This document shows, in pieces, positions 24,730 to 33,337 of a stretch of 64,000 bases of DNA (within the stretch, counting starts at the first letter, position 1; the number at the start of each line of letters is the position of its first letter). Position numbers and translations under genes: made by a program. The notes under the pieces are model-generated. The model ran no database searches and was not told the DNA's origin. It was given only the letters and a program-made list of their open reading frames with translations. Source of the stretch: Alistipes sp. (GTDB lineage Bacteria; Bacteroidota; Bacteroidia; Bacteroidales; Rikenellaceae); NCBI GenBank assembly GCA_020026335.1, contig JAHHQO010000005.1:1-64000 (forward strand), written 5' to 3'.

Positions 24730-26121
24730 TTACTCTTCGTTGGCAAACATGGGGTCCCATGCCGGCAGACGAGTGGGTTTCTGCTCCAGAATCTTGAGAA
24801 TCTCGGCAGGAACAAATCGCTTCTCGACCACCAGACGGAACATATACTCGTCGAACCACTCGTCGGTCATGATGAGGTGACCCTTGTAGCCCGACTCCGC
24901 GCCCCAGCTGTTCTCCACCATCCACTTGGTGGGCTTGCCCTCGGCATCCAAATCCACAGCCATCATGGTCATGGCGTGTGACGAACCGCTGGCAAAGGTC
25001 TTCACGCGCTGCTCCTTGTTCATCGGGAAATCGGTACCCATCAGCGACTCGTAGTCGAAGTTGTTGATGTCCAGAAGACCGCGCTTGCTGTTGAGGAACT
25101 TGCCCACATCGCAGCTGAAATACATCATCACATCGTTCCTCAACGACTCGATACCCATCTTCTTAATCTCCTCAACGGGGAGGTTGATGTAGGTCCAGTC
25201 GCTACCATCATAGACGTGACGGTCATAGTCGATGGAGTAGAGTTTGTAGTATTCGCGGGTGGGGTCGTTCATCAGCATCACATAGTTGCCCTTCAGGTCG
25301 TTACCCACAAACTCCTCGTAGAACGACATGGGGGTGTATTCCTTGGTGCTGACAATCTTGCCGTCGGCATCCTTGCGTGTCCAGGTGAACTTCTCGACAG
25401 GCTCGCCGAACGAGAGGGCCAGCATACGGTAGATGACCTTCAACATATCCTCCTTGAGGGTCTCAATCTCTGCCGTCTTGGCATTCTTGGGCAGCTCGCG
25501 CAGACGAAGACCCTGCTCGCGCAACTTGGTGGAGATGAGCTGTGCAATCACACGGGTGTTGTTGGTTGCGTAGGTCTCGGGCATCGCCTCCTTGGGGACA
25601 AGGCCATACTTGCTGATGTTGTCGGAGATACCGGTGAACTGACCGCCGTCACTCAAGGGATTGCGGAACAACCACTCCACGGTCTTGTCGCTCATGGGCA
25701 GGTGACGCGTGTCGATGATGCCCTGCAGGAAGAGGTTCGACTTCTCCAGCTGGTCGTAGAAGAAGTTATAGGCCTGCGAGAACTCCAACTGCGAGAGGTT
25801 GTGCTGCTTCATGACCTGTGCACGCAGGACGTTGAGTCCCGTGAACAACCAGCAACGACCCGACGACTGCTGGTCGGTGATGCCTTTCGACTTCACCTCG
25901 TAGGTGAAGTGGGTGTCCATGGCCTTCAGATTCTCCTGATTGAGTGCCAGTTTATTGATGTCGGTACCACCCAGTGCATTGCGCAGTGCCTTGTCCGTAG
26001 CGTTTCCTTCGTAAGAAGCCTTCAGACGCTCCATTCTCTGCGGCGAGATACCGCCCTGTGCCATCGCATCGGTCGCTCCGAGCAACAATGCCGATGAAAG
26101 TAACAAGTTAGTCAGTTTCAT
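24730..26121 (-). CDS. C1-family aminopeptidase (bleomycin-hydrolase/PepC-like), exported
   Basis: 463 residues. MKLTNLLLSSALLLGATDAMAQG is a signal peptide. The papain-fold catalytic residues are visible: Q84/Q85 and C90 in DQQSSGRCWLFTG, His in SGSSHAMTMMAVD and Asn in VENSWGAESG. Cytoplasmic PepC has no signal, so this is a periplasmic or secreted variant of the kind common in Bacteroidales. It is 28 bp from the exonuclease gene, in an apparent three-gene operon with the DUF4838 gene. Confidence 0.9.
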   Translation of the reverse strand: MKLTNLLLSSALLLGATDAMAQGGISPQRMERLKASYEGNATDKALRNALGGTDINKLALNQENLKAMDTHFTYEVKSKGITDQQSSGRCWLFTGLNVLRAQVMKQHNLSQLEFSQAYNFFYDQLEKSNLFLQGIIDTRHLPMSDKTVEWLFRNPLSDGGQFTGISDNISKYGLVPKEAMPETYATNNTRVIAQLISTKLREQGLRLRELPKNAKTAEIETLKEDMLKVIYRMLALSFGEPVEKFTWTRKDADGKIVSTKEYTPMSFYEEFVGNDLKGNYVMLMNDPTREYYKLYSIDYDRHVYDGSDWTYINLPVEEIKKMGIESLRNDVMMYFSCDVGKFLNSKRGLLDINNFDYESLMGTDFPMNKEQRVKTFASGSSHAMTMMAVDLDAEGKPTKWMVENSWGAESGYKGHLIMTDEWFDEYMFRLVVEKRFVPAEILKILEQKPTRLPAWDPMFANEE

Positions 26122-26149
26122 AATTTAAAAATTCGGTTATGGTTTCTTT

Positions 26150-26644
26150 TTACAATATTTTGCAGGCAATCTGCGCACACGCCTCGGCATCGGCCAAAGC
26201 ATGGTGGTGCGCCAAGAGGTCATATTCGCAACGCGCCGCCACGGTTTGCAGCTGGTGGTTGGGAAGTTCGCGGCCGAAGACCCTGCGCGATGCCCTACAC
26301 GTACAGTGGAAATGGTAGTCGGGATAGGGCATGCCATAGATGGCAAAGACGGCTTTCAGACACCCCTCATCGAAGGGCGAGTTGTGTGCCACCAACGGCA
26401 GGTCACCGATAAGGGGTGCTATGCGCTCCCACACCTCGGGGAAAATGTCCGCCGAGTCGGTGTCACGGCGGGTTATGCCGTGCACGGCCGTACATCGTGC
26501 CGTGTAATAATTGGGTTGGGGACGGATGAGCGAATAGAAGGTATCGACAATCTCACCTCCGCGCACCACCACGACACCCACACTGCACACACTACTCCTT
26601 TCGTAGTTGGCAGTCTCGAAATCTATTGCGACAAAATCGGTCAT
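26150..26644 (-). CDS. DnaQ-like 3'-5' exonuclease
   Basis: 164 residues from MTDFVAIDFETANYERSS. Exo I has D8 and E10 (IDFETA), Exo II LVAHNSPFD, Exo III HHALADAEACA, a DEDDh-type nuclease. It is a free-standing proofreading-like exonuclease without other domains, and its substrate is unknown. The longer frame to 26959 crosses the promoter and is rejected. The -7 box is 8 bp from the ATG, so the message is nearly leaderless. It is first in the operon with the C1 peptidase and DUF4838 genes. Confidence 0.9.
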   Translation of the reverse strand: MTDFVAIDFETANYERSSVCSVGVVVVRGGEIVDTFYSLIRPQPNYYTARCTAVHGITRRDTDSADIFPEVWERIAPLIGDLPLVAHNSPFDEGCLKAVFAIYGMPYPDYHFHCTCRASRRVFGRELPNHQLQTVAARCEYDLLAHHHALADAEACAQIACKIL

Positions 26645-26652
26645 ATCAATTG

Positions 26653-26660
26653 CAAAAATA
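26653..26660 (-). promoter_or_regulatory. -7 element of the exonuclease/peptidase/DUF4838 operon
   Basis: TATTTTTG on the minus strand, 8 bp before the ATG at 26644. Initiation ~7 bp downstream of the box would give a leaderless mRNA. Confidence 0.6.
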
Positions 26661-26756
26661 GGCAAAAAAAACGACACTCCCGATATTTGCCGCCATGACA
26701 CAGGAAAAATATCTGCCCGGTTACCTATATAATGGGTGTACAATATGAGGGTTTTG

Positions 26757-26788
26757 TTTGAAAAAGTCAAAAAAAATACATATTTTTG
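26757..26788 (+). promoter_or_regulatory. promoter of the GH20 gene
   Basis: TTTG (26757-26760), a 20-bp spacer and TATTTTTG (26781-26788), both consensus. The leader is ~90 nt. Confidence 0.75.
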
Positions 26789-26882
26789 TACAATATACAC
26801 AGATTGTGTATCATAGAGAACCCTGCGTTTTGCGAAGATGACCTTTGAACACAACACACTTAATTTAATACACTTACAACAA

Positions 26883-29210
26883 ATGAAAAAACTACTCCTC
26901 ATGCTGATGGCAGGCGTCGGACTCATCTCCTGTTCGTCGTCCGAGACATCGGAAATCACAGTTGTTCCCTACCCCAATCACATCGAAGTGACTTCGGGTA
27001 AGTACGATGTGAGAAACCAACCCGTATCGTGTGACGCACAGGCCGATGAAAAGACCCAGCGTCTGGCAGAATCTTTCTCTTCGCAGCTGGCCATGATTAC
27101 AGGCGGCGAAAATGCACTGACCATCGACCCCACGCCCGCCAAGTCGGGCATCCGCTTCGTGGTAGATACCCTTCAGCCCGCCGAGGGCTATGCTTTGGCC
27201 ATCAACCGCAGTGGCATCGAACTGCGTGCTTCGCAGTTCAACGGCTTCCTCTACGGTGTACAGACCCTCAAGCAGCTGCTCCCCGTTGAGATTTTCGGTT
27301 CGAAGGAGGCTGCCGCAGCCAACTGGACAGTTCCCTGTCTGAACATCAACGATGCTCCCCGTTTTGCATACCGCGGTATGCACCTCGATGTGTCACGCCA
27401 CTTCTTCTCGCTGGACGAGGTGAAGCGTTACATCGACATGATGGTGCTCCACAAGCTCAACGCCCTCCACTGGCACCTGACCGATGACCAGGGCTGGCGC
27501 ATCGAGATTAAGAAATATCCCCGTCTGACAGAGGTGGGTGCCACCCGCAAAGGCACCGTCATCCGCAAGGAGTGGGGCAACTACGACAATATCCCCTACG
27601 GCGGTTTCTATACTCAGGACGAGATTCGCGAGATTGTGAAGTACGCCGAGGAGAACGGCATCTCCGTAATTCCCGAAATCGACCTCCCCGGTCACATGCT
27701 GGCGGCTTTGGCTGCCTACCCCCAGTTGGGTTGCACGGGCGGTCCTTATGAGGTATGGGGTCGCTGGGGTGTATCGGACGATGTACTCTGTGCAGGCAAG
27801 GAAAATTCGTTCAAGTTCATCGAGGACGTCCTCACCGAGGTGATGGAGCTCTTCCCCTCGAAGTATATCCACATCGGTGGTGACGAGTGCCCCAAGGTAC
27901 GTTGGGAGAAGTGTCCCAAGTGTCAGGCTCGCATCAGGCAGCTGGGTCTGAAGGGCAACGGCAAATACTCGAAGGAGCACTTCCTGCAGAGCTACGTGAC
28001 CGAGCGCGTGGGTAAGTTCCTCGCCGCTCACGACCGTATTGTCATCGGCTGGGACGAGATTCTCGAGGGACAGGCCCCCCAAGACGCTGTCATCATGTCG
28101 TGGAGAGGTAGCGAAGGTGGTGTGGTTGCCGCACAGAACGGCCACGATGTCATCATGACCCCCAACACCAACTTCTACTTCGACCACTACCAGTCGCTCG
28201 ACACCGGGGCAGAGCCTTTTGCCATCGGCGGCTATCTCCCCGTGGAGAAGGTTTACGCCTACAACATCGACTTCCCCGAGCTCAACGACGAGCAGAAGAA
28301 GCATATTCTCGGCGTGCAGGCCAACCTCTGGACCGAGTATGTGAAGACCAACGAGCATCTGGAATACATGTTGCTGCCCCGTCTCGATGCACTGAGTGAG
28401 GTGCAGTGGACCGAGTTCGAGAACAAGGACTACAACCGCTTCATCACCAACTTCCGCATGCACGAGATTTACGACATAATGGGCTACAACTACGCCAAGC
28501 ACATCTTTGCCGTAACCGCCACATACACCACCGACACCGACCGTCGTGCCGTGATGGTGGAATTCAACACCCAGGGCAACGCTCCCATTCACTACACTCT
28601 CGATGGTTCGGAGCCCACCGAGAAAAGTCCTCTCTACACCGCACCCGTAGCCCTTACAGGTGATTGTGTAGTCAAGGCTACCACCATCCGCAAGAATTTG
28701 GAGACTCCCGTTTACAGCCGCGAGTTCAAGTTCACCAAGGCCACCGCTCGCAAGGCGACTCTCAACACCAAACCCACCGAGAAGTACAACTACGGCGGTG
28801 TTGCCACCCTCACCGATGGTTACTACGGCAAGGACGGCTACACCAACGGTTCGTGGGTAGGTTTCCTCAACGAGCCGATGGATGTGACCATCGACATGGA
28901 GGGCGAGGAGAGCTACTCATCGGTTTCGGTATTGGCCGACCTCTGCTTCGGCGAGTGGATTTTCGGCCCCAAGAACATTCAGGTGCTCACCTCGGAGGAC
29001 GGCGAGCAGTTCACCGAGGCAGGTTCCATCACCACCGACACCGAGCAGGAGAACTGCCGGAACGGTGTGAGATCCTACACCGTGGAGTTCCCCGCCACTT
29101 CGGCACGCTACCTCCGCGTAGTGGCCAACCCCGTGAACCTCATTCCTGCATGGCACGGTGCCAAAGGCAAGAAAGCGCACATGTTCATCGGCGAGATTTC
29201 GGTAGAATAA
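26883..29210 (+). CDS. GH20 beta-N-acetylhexosaminidase lipoprotein
   Basis: 775 residues from MKKLLLMLMAGVGLISC, lipobox Cys17 followed by SSSETSE. A GH20b-type N-terminal domain (~25-155) precedes the catalytic barrel (~160-500), with the substrate-assisted pair D334-E335 in HIGGDECPK. A chitobiase/Fn3-like C-terminal segment (~555-620, IHYTLDGSEPTEKSPLY) and an F5/8 type C-like domain (~635-775) follow. It removes terminal GlcNAc/GalNAc, probably from mucin or host glycans, at the cell surface. The long promoter leader and strong terminator suggest a single-gene unit. Confidence 0.95.
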   Translation: MKKLLLMLMAGVGLISCSSSETSEITVVPYPNHIEVTSGKYDVRNQPVSCDAQADEKTQRLAESFSSQLAMITGGENALTIDPTPAKSGIRFVVDTLQPAEGYALAINRSGIELRASQFNGFLYGVQTLKQLLPVEIFGSKEAAAANWTVPCLNINDAPRFAYRGMHLDVSRHFFSLDEVKRYIDMMVLHKLNALHWHLTDDQGWRIEIKKYPRLTEVGATRKGTVIRKEWGNYDNIPYGGFYTQDEIREIVKYAEENGISVIPEIDLPGHMLAALAAYPQLGCTGGPYEVWGRWGVSDDVLCAGKENSFKFIEDVLTEVMELFPSKYIHIGGDECPKVRWEKCPKCQARIRQLGLKGNGKYSKEHFLQSYVTERVGKFLAAHDRIVIGWDEILEGQAPQDAVIMSWRGSEGGVVAAQNGHDVIMTPNTNFYFDHYQSLDTGAEPFAIGGYLPVEKVYAYNIDFPELNDEQKKHILGVQANLWTEYVKTNEHLEYMLLPRLDALSEVQWTEFENKDYNRFITNFRMHEIYDIMGYNYAKHIFAVTATYTTDTDRRAVMVEFNTQGNAPIHYTLDGSEPTEKSPLYTAPVALTGDCVVKATTIRKNLETPVYSREFKFTKATARKATLNTKPTEKYNYGGVATLTDGYYGKDGYTNGSWVGFLNEPMDVTIDMEGEESYSSVSVLADLCFGEWIFGPKNIQVLTSEDGEQFTEAGSITTDTEQENCRNGVRSYTVEFPATSARYLRVVANPVNLIPAWHGAKGKKAHMFIGEISVE

Positions 29211-29262
29211 CCCGACGACGTGCAGCGTAAGGGGCTGAAAAAGCCCTCTACCCCAAATAAAA

Positions 29263-29296
29263 GAGAGCCGACAGGTATTGCGACCTGTCGGCTCTC
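29263..29296. terminator. bidirectional terminator between GH20 gene and xth
   Basis: A perfect 14-bp stem GAGAGCCGACAGGT/ACCTGTCGGCTCTC. A smaller GGGCT-gaaaa-AGCCC hairpin precedes it at ~29232-29246. Confidence 0.85.
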
Positions 29297-29317
29297 TCAT
29301 TTTATCTGTGTGCGATT

Positions 29318-30073
29318 CTACAAATCGACCTCCACCTCTACGGGGCAGTGGTCGGAACCCAAAATTTCGTTGTGGATTTTAGCTCCGCGCAACTGCTCTT
29401 TCAGGCGTGACGAGGCGAGGAAGTAGTCGATACGCCAGCCTGCGTTCTTCTCGCGAGCACGGAAACGGTACGACCACCACGAATACGCCCCCTCCAAATC
29501 GGGATAGAAGTGGCGAAAGGTGTCGATAAACCCGGCATCGAGCAGTGTCTGGAACTTCTCGCGCTCCTCATCGGTGAAGCCGGCATTCATGCGGTTGGTC
29601 TTCGGATTCTTGAGGTCGATTTCGCGGTGTGCCACATTCAAATCGCCACACACCAATACGGGTTTACGGGCATCGAGTTGCAGGAGGTAGTCACGAAAAT
29701 CATTCTCCCACGTCATGCGGTAGTCCAGACGCTTCAAGCCGTCCTGCGAGTTGGGGGTATAGACGGTCACCAAAAAGAAGTTCTCCATCTCAAGGGTGAT
29801 GACACGTCCCTCATGGTCATGCTCATCGATACCCATGCCGTAGGTGACATTCACGGGAGTGTGACGCGTGAAAATCGCCGTACCCGAATAACCTTTCTTG
29901 TCGGCATAGTTCCAGTAGGAGGTGTAACCCTCGAAGGCGAGGTCGAGCTGTCCCTCCTGCATCTTGGTCTCCTGCAAGCAGAAGAAATCGGCATCGAGCA
30001 CCGCAAAAGCCTCACGGAAACCTTTGTCGCAGCAGGCACGGATTCCGTTGACGTTCCATGATATCAGTTTCAT
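29318..30073 (-). CDS. xth: exodeoxyribonuclease III (AP endonuclease)
   Basis: 251 residues of the ExoIII/APE1 family. MKLISWNVNGIRACCDKGF opens it. Metal-binding E is in CLQETKMQ, VTVYTPNSQDGLKRLDYR is conserved, the catalytic pair is in VCGDLNVAHREIDL, and the C-terminal LGSDHCPVEVEVDL carries the catalytic His. It cleaves abasic sites in base-excision repair. It is monocistronic. Confidence 0.97.
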   Translation of the reverse strand: MKLISWNVNGIRACCDKGFREAFAVLDADFFCLQETKMQEGQLDLAFEGYTSYWNYADKKGYSGTAIFTRHTPVNVTYGMGIDEHDHEGRVITLEMENFFLVTVYTPNSQDGLKRLDYRMTWENDFRDYLLQLDARKPVLVCGDLNVAHREIDLKNPKTNRMNAGFTDEEREKFQTLLDAGFIDTFRHFYPDLEGAYSWWSYRFRAREKNAGWRIDYFLASSRLKEQLRGAKIHNEILGSDHCPVEVEVDL

Positions 30074-30180
30074 ATACTTGTTTTATTTTATAATTTCACG
30101 ATTGGCGGGGCTTTCCACCCCAATTTACAACGACAATTTAAGGAAAATTTTTCGGTCGGCAAAACCACAGGCACAAAATA

Positions 30181-30207
30181 AGCACCGACAGAGGCTCTGA
30201 CGGTGCT
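30181..30207 (-). terminator. second hairpin behind tRNA-Met
   Basis: AGCACCG-A-CAGA and TCTG-A-CGGTGCT form a stem with one A/A mismatch. On the minus strand it follows the main tRNA terminator and is trailed by TTATTTTG. Confidence 0.45.
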
Positions 30208-30219
30208 AAAACAAAAAAA

Positions 30220-30243
30220 AACGAAACTCTCACGAGTTTCGTT
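30220..30243 (-). terminator. tRNA-Met terminator
   Basis: A 10-bp stem AACGAAACTC/GAGTTTCGTT begins right at the tRNA 3' end and is followed on the minus strand by a long T-run. Confidence 0.85.
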
Positions 30244-30244
30244 T

Positions 30245-30321
30245 TGGTAGCGGGACCGGGACTTGAACCCGGGACCTCATGATTATGAATCATGCGCTCT
30301 AACCAGCTGAGCTATCCCGCC
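30245..30321 (-). tRNA. tRNA-Met (anticodon CAT)
   Basis: A 77-nt cloverleaf with acceptor GGCGGGA/TCCCGCT, D-arm GCTCAGCTGGTTAGAGC, anticodon stem CATGA/TCATG with loop TTCATAA, T-arm CCGGGTTCAAGTCCCGG and encoded CCA. It lacks initiator features. It is read as elongator Met; an Ile tRNA with a lysidine-modified CAT anticodon is the alternative. Confidence 0.93.
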
Positions 30322-30384
30322 ATACGGCTTATGGTTTGGTTTTCGGGTTTCATCGAAAGTGTCGTTGTTTCCCGATTGCGAGTG

Positions 30385-30415
30385 CAAAGATAGAGCAAAT
30401 TTTTTAACCTCCAAA
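30385..30415 (-). promoter_or_regulatory. tRNA-Met promoter
   Basis: TTTG (30412-30415), a 19-bp spacer and TATCTTTG (30385-30392) on the minus strand, a full match to the Bacteroidetes consensus. Confidence 0.85.
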
Positions 30416-30846
30416 ACTTTTTACGAAAATTTTTCAATTATTTTTCTATCCTTTTCGCTTCGGCACTGATTTTGATTTACTTAGACTATAAAAAATTTTT
30501 CACCTTTTTTCGGGCTTCCGACCCCATATTTGCGCGTGTCGGATTATACGGGCGGATAAAATTCTTTCCAAGGTTTGTCATTTTCGTATCGGTCTTCGGA
30601 AAATGAGGCGCCCGCTCCCCTCTCGCTGTTGGACTCCCAATTATATAATTGGACGTCCTCTTATAAAAAGGAGCAACAGCTGCCCGTTGGCACGTTCCCC
30701 TTCGGACTTTCGAATGGCATTCTTCAGCTTCAAAAGTGCATTTTTTTGCCACTCACCGAACCCACTGTAAACAAAGGTTATACCGCAAACCGTGCACTCC
30801 ACGCCGAAAAAAGTTGATGATTTTTCTTAAAAAAGTCCTCAAAAAA
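30416..30846. other. ~430-bp A+T-rich gap between the tRNA genes, no confident gene
   Basis: It lies between divergent tRNA promoters. It contains a palindrome CCAATTATATAATTGG (30638-30653) flanked by GACTCC/GGACGTCC, forming an extended hairpin. A GTG-started minus-strand frame (30486-30752, 88 codons) has no recognised family. A structured RNA or small protein is possible. I see no RNase P, SRP or tmRNA signature. Confidence 0.4.
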
Positions 30847-30877
30847 TTTGCAGGTAACGAATTTTATACTACCTTTG
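30847..30877 (+). promoter_or_regulatory. tRNA-Asp promoter
   Basis: TTTG (30847-30850), a 19-bp spacer and TACCTTTG (30870-30877). It is one of the best matches in the window. Confidence 0.85.
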
Positions 30878-30925
30878 CACACGCAATCGGAACTCAACGA
30901 TGAGTTCCGAAAGCAATGAACAAAC

Positions 30926-30999
30926 GGTGCGTTAGTTCAGCTGGTTAGAATACGTGCCTGTCACGCACGGGGTCAGGGGTTCGAGTCCCCTACGCACCG
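30926..30999 (+). tRNA. tRNA-Asp (anticodon GTC)
   Basis: A 74-nt cloverleaf with acceptor GGTGCGT/ACGCACC, anticodon stem with GTC in loop CTGTCAC, T-arm AGGGGTTCGAGTCCCCT and discriminator G. The CCA is not encoded (CTG follows), unlike the nearby tRNA-Met, so a CCA-adding enzyme is needed. Confidence 0.95.
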
Positions 31000-31002
31000 C
31001 TG

Positions 31003-31033
31003 AAAGCCTTGAAGAATTCTTCAAGGCTTTTTT
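31003..31033 (+). terminator. tRNA-Asp terminator
   Basis: The perfect palindrome AAAGCCTTGAAGAA/TTCTTCAAGGCTTT ends in a T-run, three bases after the tRNA. Confidence 0.9.
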
Positions 31034-31112
31034 CGTTGTATACCCCACTCTCCGAGGTCGGGCGCATCAGTTCCCGAAACACTCCCCTCCTTACCTCCCC
31101 GCATAAAAAATA

Positions 31113-31139
31113 CCCCGAAGCAACATCGTCACTTCGGGG
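31113..31139 (-). terminator. terminator of the EamA/CCG/DUF1810 operon
   Basis: CCCCGAAG/CTTCGGGG with an 11-nt loop, followed on the minus strand by TATTTTTTATG. Confidence 0.75.
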
Positions 31140-31188
31140 CGGGTGTATCACATAACTTTAAATGGTCATTGCATGAAGCTCTCAACGC

Positions 31189-31614
31189 TTATCTGCCCAG
31201 CAGGCGGAGGGTGAGGCGGTCGTGTCTTCCCTTATAGAATTTGCGGAGCACCTCGGCGAAGACATCACAGGGAGAGAGGACATCGAACAGGGTCATGCAC
31301 GAGTGAAGTTTCAGCGCATCGGTCGATGAACCCATAAATCGTTCGGGGGACAGTGTGGCTGGATATTCCGCCACCACACGCGTTATCTCACGCAGACGGC
31401 TGCCCAACAGCGGATGTTGCAGATATGCACGCGCCTCGTCCTCATCACGCAGTCCGTAGTAACGCGCCATCTCGCTAAATCCCAATCCCGACATCTGCGG
31501 AAAGATATACCATATCCAATGGCTCTGCTTGCCACCGGCACGCATTTCGTCCAAGGCACGCGCATACGCATTGCCACAGCCCTGCGCCTCTACAAAACGC
31601 TCCAATTCCTCCAT
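31189..31614 (-). CDS. DUF1810 domain protein
   Basis: 141 residues matching the DUF1810 pattern throughout: LERFVEAQ near the start, GGKQSHWIWYIFPQMSGLG (~28-46), YLQHPLLGSRLREI and MGSSTDALKLHSCMTLF. The family is small, cytoplasmic, mostly helical and of unknown biochemical role. It begins 8 bp after the CCG-domain gene, so they are translated from one message. Confidence 0.88.
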   Translation of the reverse strand: MEELERFVEAQGCGNAYARALDEMRAGGKQSHWIWYIFPQMSGLGFSEMARYYGLRDEDEARAYLQHPLLGSRLREITRVVAEYPATLSPERFMGSSTDALKLHSCMTLFDVLSPCDVFAEVLRKFYKGRHDRLTLRLLGR

Positions 31615-31622
31615 AATTGTCT

Positions 31623-32276
31623 TTAGTGTGTGGCTCTGAATTTGGCCAACGATGTATTCCAGCCGACAATATCCACATCGTCAATCTGTGTCGGCTCGCC
31701 CCACATCAAATCGAGCAGGAAGCGCGACTGACGACCGCCTATATTCATCGCACGGTTGCACGAAGCACAATAGGTGACCACATTCTCGCAGGGCATCTCG
31801 GCGGCACGCCCCTTCATGTAGGCCTCCACCTTCTCCATGGGCTGACGACCGTAGAGCAGCTGACCGCAACAACGACCCTTCTTACCGCTCTTCTCTGCCT
31901 CGATGACACGGATATTCATTCGCTCGAGCAACGCACGCACCGTGTTCAGATAACGGTCATCGGTGCGACCGCTGCACGTATCCTGCACCGACATCTCCTC
32001 ACCGCCATAGTCGGGGAAGGGGAAATCCTCCCATGAGAGCATCTCCTCCAGCACCCAGATGGTTTCACAATCGGGATAGTGCTTGCGGTAGGTCTGCGCA
32101 CAGGTGGTGCAGGGGGTCAGGATACGCGTTCCCGGCTCCAGTTGGGGACGGTTAAAGCAACAGGAGAGCATCGTCTCCACAGGTCCGTAGTGCGCCTCGA
32201 GCACCTCCTTGAGCTGCTCCGCCAACCGGGGCTTGTAACACATCAGCGCACATCCGGGGACATAGATATATTTCAT
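31623..32276 (-). CDS. CCG-domain (Fe-S) protein, heterodisulfide-reductase-B-like
   Basis: 217 residues with two cysteine-rich CCG motifs. The first runs from PGCALMC through MLSCCFNR to TPCTTC (~9-58). The second runs from DTCSG through GRCCGQL to TYCASC (~98-173). Such motifs bind a noncubane [4Fe-4S] cluster in HdrB and act in LutA/GlpC-type proteins, but here the protein stands alone without partner subunits. It lies between the EamA transporter and DUF1810 genes. Redox function is likely; the substrate is unknown. Confidence 0.85.
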   Translation of the reverse strand: MKYIYVPGCALMCYKPRLAEQLKEVLEAHYGPVETMLSCCFNRPQLEPGTRILTPCTTCAQTYRKHYPDCETIWVLEEMLSWEDFPFPDYGGEEMSVQDTCSGRTDDRYLNTVRALLERMNIRVIEAEKSGKKGRCCGQLLYGRQPMEKVEAYMKGRAAEMPCENVVTYCASCNRAMNIGGRQSRFLLDLMWGEPTQIDDVDIVGWNTSLAKFRATH

Positions 32277-32321
32277 GTTTGGGTTTGCTAAAAATTAAAT
32301 GATTCTCTTGCGCCGGAGAGA

Positions 32322-33251
32322 TTACTCCTCCGCCGGCAGTCCCTGTTCGGCCAGCTCCTGCGCTCTCGACTTACTCTGTGTCACGGCATAGACACCTGCG
32401 AAAATCAGCAGTGCAGCCACGGCCTTCATCCAGCCGAAGTCCGAAAGACCCATCCACACCGCCACACTCGAACCGACAACGGGTTGCAGGTAGTTGTACA
32501 TGCTCACTACCGTGGGGCGCAGGTTCTTCTGACCATAGACCACGAAGATGTAGGCGAAGTAGGTACCGAACAGCACCACATAGCCGGCCTCCATCCATAC
32601 GGTCCACGACATGGACGCAAAATCGGTCGCCACCACATCGCCATAAGAGAAGGGAATGAAAACGATGGCGGCATAGGTAAACATCCACTTCATGAGGGTG
32701 AATACCGAATATCGTGAGATGAGTTTTTTGAAGATGGTGAGATAGCATGCAAAGCTAATCTGCGAGGACATACAGAGCACGTCGCCCCAGATGTTTCCGG
32801 CCTTGTCGTCACCGCTTTGGGCACCGAGAATGAGTATCAGCGCCCCCACCGAACCCAGCATCAGACCGCCCACCTTGAGGGGAGTGACGGGTTCTTTGAG
32901 AAAGAGGGCTGCCAGCACCAATGTAAAGATGGGCATGGTGGTGGTGATAATAGATGCATCGACGGGCGACGTGAGCGACAAACCGAAGGTGAAACAACCC
33001 TGATTGCAGACGATACCCAGCATCGAGGCGAAGAACATCATCAGCAAATCACGGGGTGGCACCTTTTCCGACTTGACCACCAACGATGTCAGCCAAAAGC
33101 AGAGCGCACCGCCCAGCATACGCATATTGGCCAAAATGAGACCCGTGATTCCGGCCTCCATAGCCGCCTTACCCACAGGCGACATCAATCCCCACATAGC
33201 GGCAGCCAACAGCAGCGCGATATGTGCCTTTACATTCTTAAAACTCATCAT
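32322..33251 (-). CDS. EamA-family (DMT) transporter
   Basis: 309 residues with ten predicted membrane helices in two EamA repeats (HIALLLAAAMWGLMSPVGKA at the start; second repeat from ~155). It is an inner-membrane exporter or permease of the drug/metabolite transporter superfamily; substrate not predictable. An ATG two codons long (MM) leaves the start uncertain by one residue. It has its own -7 box and a strong hairpin in the leader, and it sits downstream of an AraC regulator that may control it. Confidence 0.9.
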   Translation of the reverse strand: MMSFKNVKAHIALLLAAAMWGLMSPVGKAAMEAGITGLILANMRMLGGALCFWLTSLVVKSEKVPPRDLLMMFFASMLGIVCNQGCFTFGLSLTSPVDASIITTTMPIFTLVLAALFLKEPVTPLKVGGLMLGSVGALILILGAQSGDDKAGNIWGDVLCMSSQISFACYLTIFKKLISRYSVFTLMKWMFTYAAIVFIPFSYGDVVATDFASMSWTVWMEAGYVVLFGTYFAYIFVVYGQKNLRPTVVSMYNYLQPVVGSSVAVWMGLSDFGWMKAVAALLIFAGVYAVTQSKSRAQELAEQGLPAEE

Positions 33252-33278
33252 AACCTTATAACCTTACCAAACATCACA

Positions 33279-33316
33279 ACATCGGCCGAACAGCACTGTG
33301 TCCGTTCGGCCGATGT
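33279..33316 (-). promoter_or_regulatory. 13-bp perfect hairpin in the EamA gene leader
   Basis: ACATCGGCCGAAC (33279-33291) pairs perfectly with GTTCGGCCGATGT (33304-33316) around 12 nt. It lies between the -7 box (33330-33337) and the start codon (33251), with no T-run, so it is a leader structure or operator rather than a normal terminator. Confidence 0.65.
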
Positions 33317-33329
33317 GCGATTTGCGGTG

Positions 33330-33337
33330 CAAAAGTA
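33330..33337 (-). promoter_or_regulatory. -7 element of the EamA operon
   Basis: TACTTTTG on the minus strand, an exact consensus match, ~80 bp upstream of the ATG. Confidence 0.65.

Noticed and set aside
20952..29210. Polysaccharide utilisation locus
   Set aside because: Glycosidases, a DUF4838 protein and a peptidase are present, but no SusC/SusD pair, sensor or shared promoter; they form separate units.
30486..30752. 88-codon GTG-started frame between the tRNAs
   Set aside because: No recognised family, weak promoter and RBS; kept as part of the unexplained region rather than called as a gene.
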